Positions 43,647 through 47,537 of a stretch of DNA of 47,537 bases are shown in pieces. Position 1 is the stretch's first letter. Each line of letters starts with the position of its first letter. The translations under genes were made by a program, and so were the position numbers. This stretch comes from Kordiimonadales bacterium (lineage in GTDB: Bacteria > Pseudomonadota > Alphaproteobacteria > Sphingomonadales > Kordiimonadaceae): NCBI GenBank assembly GCA_002401685.1, contig NVTU01000021.1, positions 1-47,537 of the forward strand, in the 5' to 3' direction. Below the pieces are notes generated by a model, which saw nothing but the letters and a program-made list of their open reading frames with translations, was not told the DNA's origin and did no database searches.

Positions 43647-45875
43647 ATGAAGACAGTTTTAGTAGCATCATTACTCGCAGCATCGGTGATCGCGGTGCCA
43701 ACCGTGGCCGAAGAATTCACAATTGAGCGCATGGTAGCAAGTCCATCGATTAACGGCCCAACGGTGCGGGGCCTTAAGGTTTCTCCTGACGGTAAGCGTA
43801 TCACCTTCTTGCGCGGAAAAGAGAATAAACGCACGCAGCTTGACCTATGGCAGTTCGATGTGGCGACGGGACAATCCTCGATGCTGATCGATTCTAATGA
43901 TTTGCTGGCTGGTACCGAAGAGGTGCTTTCAGAAGAAGAAAAGGCTCGGCGTGAGCGCCGCCGTATTGGCGGGCAAACGGGCATTGTTAGCTATTTTTGG
44001 AGCAAAGACAGCAAAACACTGCTGTTTCCAATTGGCGGCGATATTTATGTGATGCCTTTAGGCGGTAAAGCTAAGCAGCTGACAGATACACCGCAGTTTG
44101 AGACGGACATTAAATTCAGCCCGAAGAGCAGCTTTGTATCCTTCATTCGCGACCGTGAGCTGTATGTGGTGAATGTATCAAGCGGCACTGAAACCAAACT
44201 GACGTCAGGATCAACGAAAACAATTGCCAACGGCATGGCAGAGTTTGTAGCTCAAGAAGAACTAGGCCGTTTCACCGGTTACTGGTGGTCGCCAGACGAA
44301 AGTAAGATCGTCTTCGAACAGTTTGACGAAAGCGCTGTAACGGTAAAAGACCGCTACGAGGTACAGTCAGATGGCAGCACCACGACGCTGGAGCAACGTT
44401 ACCCAGGAGCAGGCTCAACCAATGTGAGCTGGAAGCTTGGTTTGGTAACGGTGTTGGATCCCAGCGATGTCACATGGCCAACCATTCCTGGAGATAACCG
44501 TGATGACTATCTGGCGCGTGTAAACTGGTCTGCTGATAGCCAGTATTTTGTATTTCAGCAGCTTTCCAGGGATCAGCTGACCAATGACTATGTCATTCGT
44601 GACCGAAGCGGTGCGCCGATTTCAACAGGCCGCGGCGATGCTGGGTTCCGGGATACAAACGATATCTGGATTAACCTAACAAAGGATTTCCGTACGCTAA
44701 AGGACGGCCGCATCATGCTAACGCGTGAAGGGACGGACGGCTTCCGACACATTCATTTCATGGATGCTACGGGCAAGATGACTGGCCAACTAACAACAGG
44801 TGACTGGGTGGTCAGCGCCATCAAGCGTGTCGACGAAAAAGCGGGCATGGTCTATTTCTCAGGCTTTAAAGATAGCCCGACAGAGCATCACCTATACAGT
44901 ATCCCGCTAGCGGGGGGCGCGATTAAGCGTATTACCCGCGAGACAGGGTGGCATACTGTAACCGTTGGTGACGGTATGTTTGTCGATAATTTCTCTAGCC
45001 CAACACAGCCGCCTCAAGTGATGGTGCGTAGCCTTCAAGATGGTAGCACGCAAGCCGCCATTCTTGAAAACAAGCTCGATGCCAATCACCCCTACGGTGC
45101 CTTCGTTGACAGCGACGTTGAGACGACTTTCGGAACTATCAAAGCAGAAGACGGCAGTGACCTGTATTACCGCATGTATGCACCTGCGAACCGGACGGCG
45201 GGCAAACGCTACCCGGCGATTATGGCACCTTATGGCGGTCCGCACGGTCAGAGTGTTCGGCAGTCTTGGAGTGTGGGTTTTAACAACATTCTTGCCCGCA
45301 ACGGTTTTGTTGTGATGGTTCTTGATAACCGCGGCACTTGGAACCGAGGCCTTAAGTTTGAAGGCCAAATCAAAGATGCCATGGGCACGGTTGAAGTTAC
45401 GGATCAGGTTTCAGGTACTGAGTATCTGAAGACGCTTGATTATATCGACGGTGATAACATCGGTATGTGGGGTTGGTCCTACGGCGGTTACATGGTGCTG
45501 ATGAACATGTTTAAAGAAGGCGACGTGTTTAAGGCTGGTATGTCTGTTGCGCCGGTAACGGATTGGCGTTTGTACGACACAGCCTATACCGAGCGTTATT
45601 TGAGCCATCCGGACACAGAAGGTGATGTTTACGAGAACTCTTCAGTGTTCAAATATGTTGACGGCTTCAAGGGTGACTTGTTGTTGATCCACGGCATGGC
45701 GGACGACAATGTGTTCTTTGATAATTCAGTGAAGCTGATGGCTACACTGCAGAATGCCGGTAAGCCTTTTGAGTTGATGACATACCCTGGCAAAAAACAC
45801 GGTATTCGCGGAGAGGCGACGCGGGCGCATTTATGGAACCTGGCGCTCGACTTCTTTAACCGAAAACTTAAATAG
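43647..45875 (+). CDS. Secreted S9 family peptidase, dipeptidyl peptidase IV-like
   Basis: A 742-residue protein with a signal peptide (KTVLVASLLAASVIAVPTVA, cut near AEEF). Residues about 100-470 form a DPP IV-type beta-propeller; AEFVAQEELGRFTGYWWSPD contains the paired Glu that bind the peptide amino end in DPP IV. The hydrolase domain has the nucleophile in WGWSYGGYM (S611), the Asp in HGMADDNVFF (about 686) and the His in KKHGIRG (H718). It would trim dipeptides from peptides in the periplasm or outside the cell, supplying amino acids for the catabolic genes in this window. Whether it prefers Pro at the second position cannot be told. Confidence 0.93.
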   Translation: MKTVLVASLLAASVIAVPTVAEEFTIERMVASPSINGPTVRGLKVSPDGKRITFLRGKENKRTQLDLWQFDVATGQSSMLIDSNDLLAGTEEVLSEEEKARRERRRIGGQTGIVSYFWSKDSKTLLFPIGGDIYVMPLGGKAKQLTDTPQFETDIKFSPKSSFVSFIRDRELYVVNVSSGTETKLTSGSTKTIANGMAEFVAQEELGRFTGYWWSPDESKIVFEQFDESAVTVKDRYEVQSDGSTTTLEQRYPGAGSTNVSWKLGLVTVLDPSDVTWPTIPGDNRDDYLARVNWSADSQYFVFQQLSRDQLTNDYVIRDRSGAPISTGRGDAGFRDTNDIWINLTKDFRTLKDGRIMLTREGTDGFRHIHFMDATGKMTGQLTTGDWVVSAIKRVDEKAGMVYFSGFKDSPTEHHLYSIPLAGGAIKRITRETGWHTVTVGDGMFVDNFSSPTQPPQVMVRSLQDGSTQAAILENKLDANHPYGAFVDSDVETTFGTIKAEDGSDLYYRMYAPANRTAGKRYPAIMAPYGGPHGQSVRQSWSVGFNNILARNGFVVMVLDNRGTWNRGLKFEGQIKDAMGTVEVTDQVSGTEYLKTLDYIDGDNIGMWGWSYGGYMVLMNMFKEGDVFKAGMSVAPVTDWRLYDTAYTERYLSHPDTEGDVYENSSVFKYVDGFKGDLLLIHGMADDNVFFDNSVKLMATLQNAGKPFELMTYPGKKHGIRGEATRAHLWNLALDFFNRKLK

Positions 45876-46247
45876 AGAACCTCTTGAGACTAATCATAAA
45901 GGGCTGAACCAGAGGATTGGTTCAGCCCTTTTTTCTATGAAAATGCAATAGTAATCGTTTGTTACTAATATATATGCTGTTATCCACGCATAGCCTGCTC
46001 AGCGGCGAGTTACTTAGGTATTGAAAAAGCATATGCCATTTTAATAGGTATGATGTGTAATGGCACACTGGGTAAGCCTCGTATTCTTTAAAATTGAAAG
46101 TTTGCGCGTTTCGGACCTATATCAAAGCAAAGAAAAACATTGTCTGAAAATTAAAGCTGCGTTATCTAAATACAATTCAGCGTTAATTGTTGTTTGGCTA
46201 TGATCCGAATGTGATCAGCAGTATCAAATCGCATAGGGGAGGTTTAG
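45876..46247. other. Intergenic region after the S9 peptidase
   Basis: No gene is seen. After the terminator at 45898-45934 the stretch is AT-rich and has an inverted repeat TAGTAA (45949-45954) with TTACTA (45962-45967), possibly part of the promoter region of the next gene. Confidence 0.4.
45898..45934 (+). terminator. Strong rho-independent terminator after the S9 peptidase
   Basis: GGGCTGAACCA (45901-45911) pairs perfectly with TGGTTCAGCCC (45918-45928); the stem is extended by AA/TT and followed by TTTTTT. Confidence 0.92.
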
Positions 46248-47261
46248 GTGAAGAAGTTCTTTAAAATTTTTGGGTCAATTATTGCCCTGCTGTTCATTGT
46301 ACCAATATCAATGGGTCTCATTTTACGTATATTTTCCTCTGAGGCGGCGGCCCCAGGCGTTTTGGTCAGCGTTGGTAGCCATAAACTTCATATACATTGC
46401 ACCGGCACGGCAAGCGATTTGCCAACGGTCATCATAGAATCTGGGGCAGGGACGCAGTCTACTGCCTATTACTGGTTACAGAAAAATCTGGCAGAAACGA
46501 CAAAGGTTTGTAGCTACGACCGTGCGGGCTTGGGTTGGAGCGAGGAAAGCAACCTTGCTCGGGATTCTGAGACAATCGCAAACCAACTTCATACCCTGCT
46601 TGATAATGCGAAAATTAAACGGCCTTTCGTTTTTGCAGGGCATTCCATCGCAGGCATCCACATGCGGGTATATGTAGAAAAATACCCTAATGACGTCGCA
46701 GGCATTGCCTTTTTGGACGCTAGTCATCCTGATCAAGTTGAAACATTGGGTATGGGTGAAGATAATGTGGAAGCCATGGAAGCTGGAGTTTCTGTGCTTA
46801 AAGTTCTGATGAATTTAGGCCTAACGCGGCTGTATAACCCCCTAACGGCAGGGCTGCCGCTAGAGCAGTTCCCAGAGGAAGTTGCTAACCAATTCTTATC
46901 CAAGTCCCATGATCCAGAGATCCTTTCTGCGGCAATGGCTGAGATGGCTGATATGAACCGGGCTATGGACCAAGCCCGGAGTACCGGCACCTTTGGGTCT
47001 ATGCCTATTGTGGTAATAACTGCGGCTCAGCCAGTCGGCGAAGGTGTTCTGCCGGATGGACTGGACCCGATAGCCTTCGGGGATAGCTGGAAAAAGCTTC
47101 AGCGCGATATTGCTACTCTATCGACAGACAGCAAACACGTGTTGATCGAAACAGCGACCCATATGTCTCTGGTGACAGACAAGCGAAATGCAGATGAAGC
47201 AGCAGGGTATGTGCGTGAAATTCTGACTAAAAGTAAAAAGCTGGCCATGCTTGCTGAGTGA
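46248..47261 (+). CDS. Membrane-anchored alpha/beta hydrolase
   Basis: 337 residues starting at GTG behind GGGGAGG. Residues 4-28 (FFKIFGSIIALLFIVPISMG) form an N-terminal membrane anchor or uncleaved signal, so the catalytic domain probably faces the periplasm. It has IIESGAGTQSTAYYW (oxyanion region), SYDRAGLGWSEE, the nucleophile elbow FAGHSIAGIHMR (Ser133) and the His in ETATHMSLV (H305). It is a probable esterase or lipase-like enzyme of unknown substrate, standing alone after a strong terminator. Confidence 0.87.
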   Translation: MKKFFKIFGSIIALLFIVPISMGLILRIFSSEAAAPGVLVSVGSHKLHIHCTGTASDLPTVIIESGAGTQSTAYYWLQKNLAETTKVCSYDRAGLGWSEESNLARDSETIANQLHTLLDNAKIKRPFVFAGHSIAGIHMRVYVEKYPNDVAGIAFLDASHPDQVETLGMGEDNVEAMEAGVSVLKVLMNLGLTRLYNPLTAGLPLEQFPEEVANQFLSKSHDPEILSAAMAEMADMNRAMDQARSTGTFGSMPIVVITAAQPVGEGVLPDGLDPIAFGDSWKKLQRDIATLSTDSKHVLIETATHMSLVTDKRNADEAAGYVREILTKSKKLAMLAE

Positions 47262-47537
47262 CAACAGTAATAATGCCCGTGCTGTATCACTGATCGCGTT
47301 TTCGGTGGCGCACAGGCCCGGTTTTTGGTGCAGGCTGACCGGCACCTTTGGTTCTCGCATAAGGTTCGGTTGTTGCCTCCGTTAGTAAAGGTAGCAAGTG
47401 AAAGGGTTGTAGTTCCTATTTTCTGGACTATATAGTCTATTAAGTACTCGTCACAGAGCATTAATGCCGCTGAAATGCTGCTGAAATGTAGAGTACGACT
47501 ATATCGTTTATGTTCTTGATGCTGAGCTTCCCCCCTT
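47262..47537. other. Right edge of the window, no gene identified
   Basis: I see no supported coding frame or clear terminator here. Open frames on the minus strand are antisense to the hydrolase gene and its tail. CTATATAGTC near 47430 and an AT-rich run may belong to the promoter of a gene beyond the window. Confidence 0.35.

Noticed and set aside
1..47537. tRNA or rRNA genes, CRISPR arrays, complete insertion sequences, prophage genes
   Set aside because: I looked for cloverleaf-like segments, regular spaced repeats and transposase or integrase motifs and found none I could support by eye.

Overview
The window comes from a bacterial chromosome, most likely an alphaproteobacterium. This rests on the gene mix (heteromeric acyl-CoA dehydrogenases, HSD17B4-type SDR, phenylalanine hydroxylase route, leucine catabolism genes), the moderate GC look and the short, tightly packed operons. 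Kordiimonadales is one guess, but the genus cannot be fixed from sequence alone. There are no rRNA or tRNA genes, CRISPR arrays or complete insertion sequences that I can see.

Region 1 (1-2.1 kb) is gene-poor. It holds the start of an rmlC gene cut by the window edge, a small membrane ORF and a truncated MATE-transporter relic. Region 2 (2.1-14.9 kb, all +) is a fatty-acyl or side-chain catabolism block. It contains a pair of acyl-CoA dehydrogenases of which only the first keeps the catalytic Glu, an acyl-CoA synthetase, an ACAD10/11-like dehydrogenase, an SDR, a MaoC hydratase, an HSD17B4-like 3-hydroxyacyl-CoA dehydrogenase and a thiolase. A terminator follows, and then a quinone oxidoreductase, a patatin-like hydrolase and FadD. 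Together the first genes encode an entire beta-oxidation turn that would pass through (3R)-hydroxyacyl-CoA.

Region 3 (15.2-20.2 kb) carries signalling genes: a membrane hybrid histidine kinase and a REC-EAL c-di-GMP phosphodiesterase, with a secreted DUF885 metallopeptidase-like protein between them. Region 4 (20.6-40.2 kb) is an amino-acid metabolism island. It has cysteine synthase; Lrp with alanine dehydrogenase and asparaginase; a MarR regulator divergent from a Phe/Tyr catabolic operon (hpd, a VOC protein, fah, maiA, phhA; hmgA is not here); two small accessory genes; a leucine/valine dehydrogenase; the leucine degradation operon (mccB-liuC-mccA-ivd) with a divergent LysR gene; and threonine ammonia-lyase. 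These genes feed acetyl-CoA, acetoacetate, fumarate, pyruvate and 2-oxobutyrate into central metabolism, so the window as a whole encodes growth on lipids and amino acids or peptides.

Region 5 (40.2-47.5 kb) holds an alpha/beta hydrolase, a small secreted NTF2-like protein, catalase, a secreted DPP-IV-like S9 peptidase and a membrane-anchored alpha/beta hydrolase. Several clear hairpin terminators and palindromic operator candidates lie between the operons and are listed separately.
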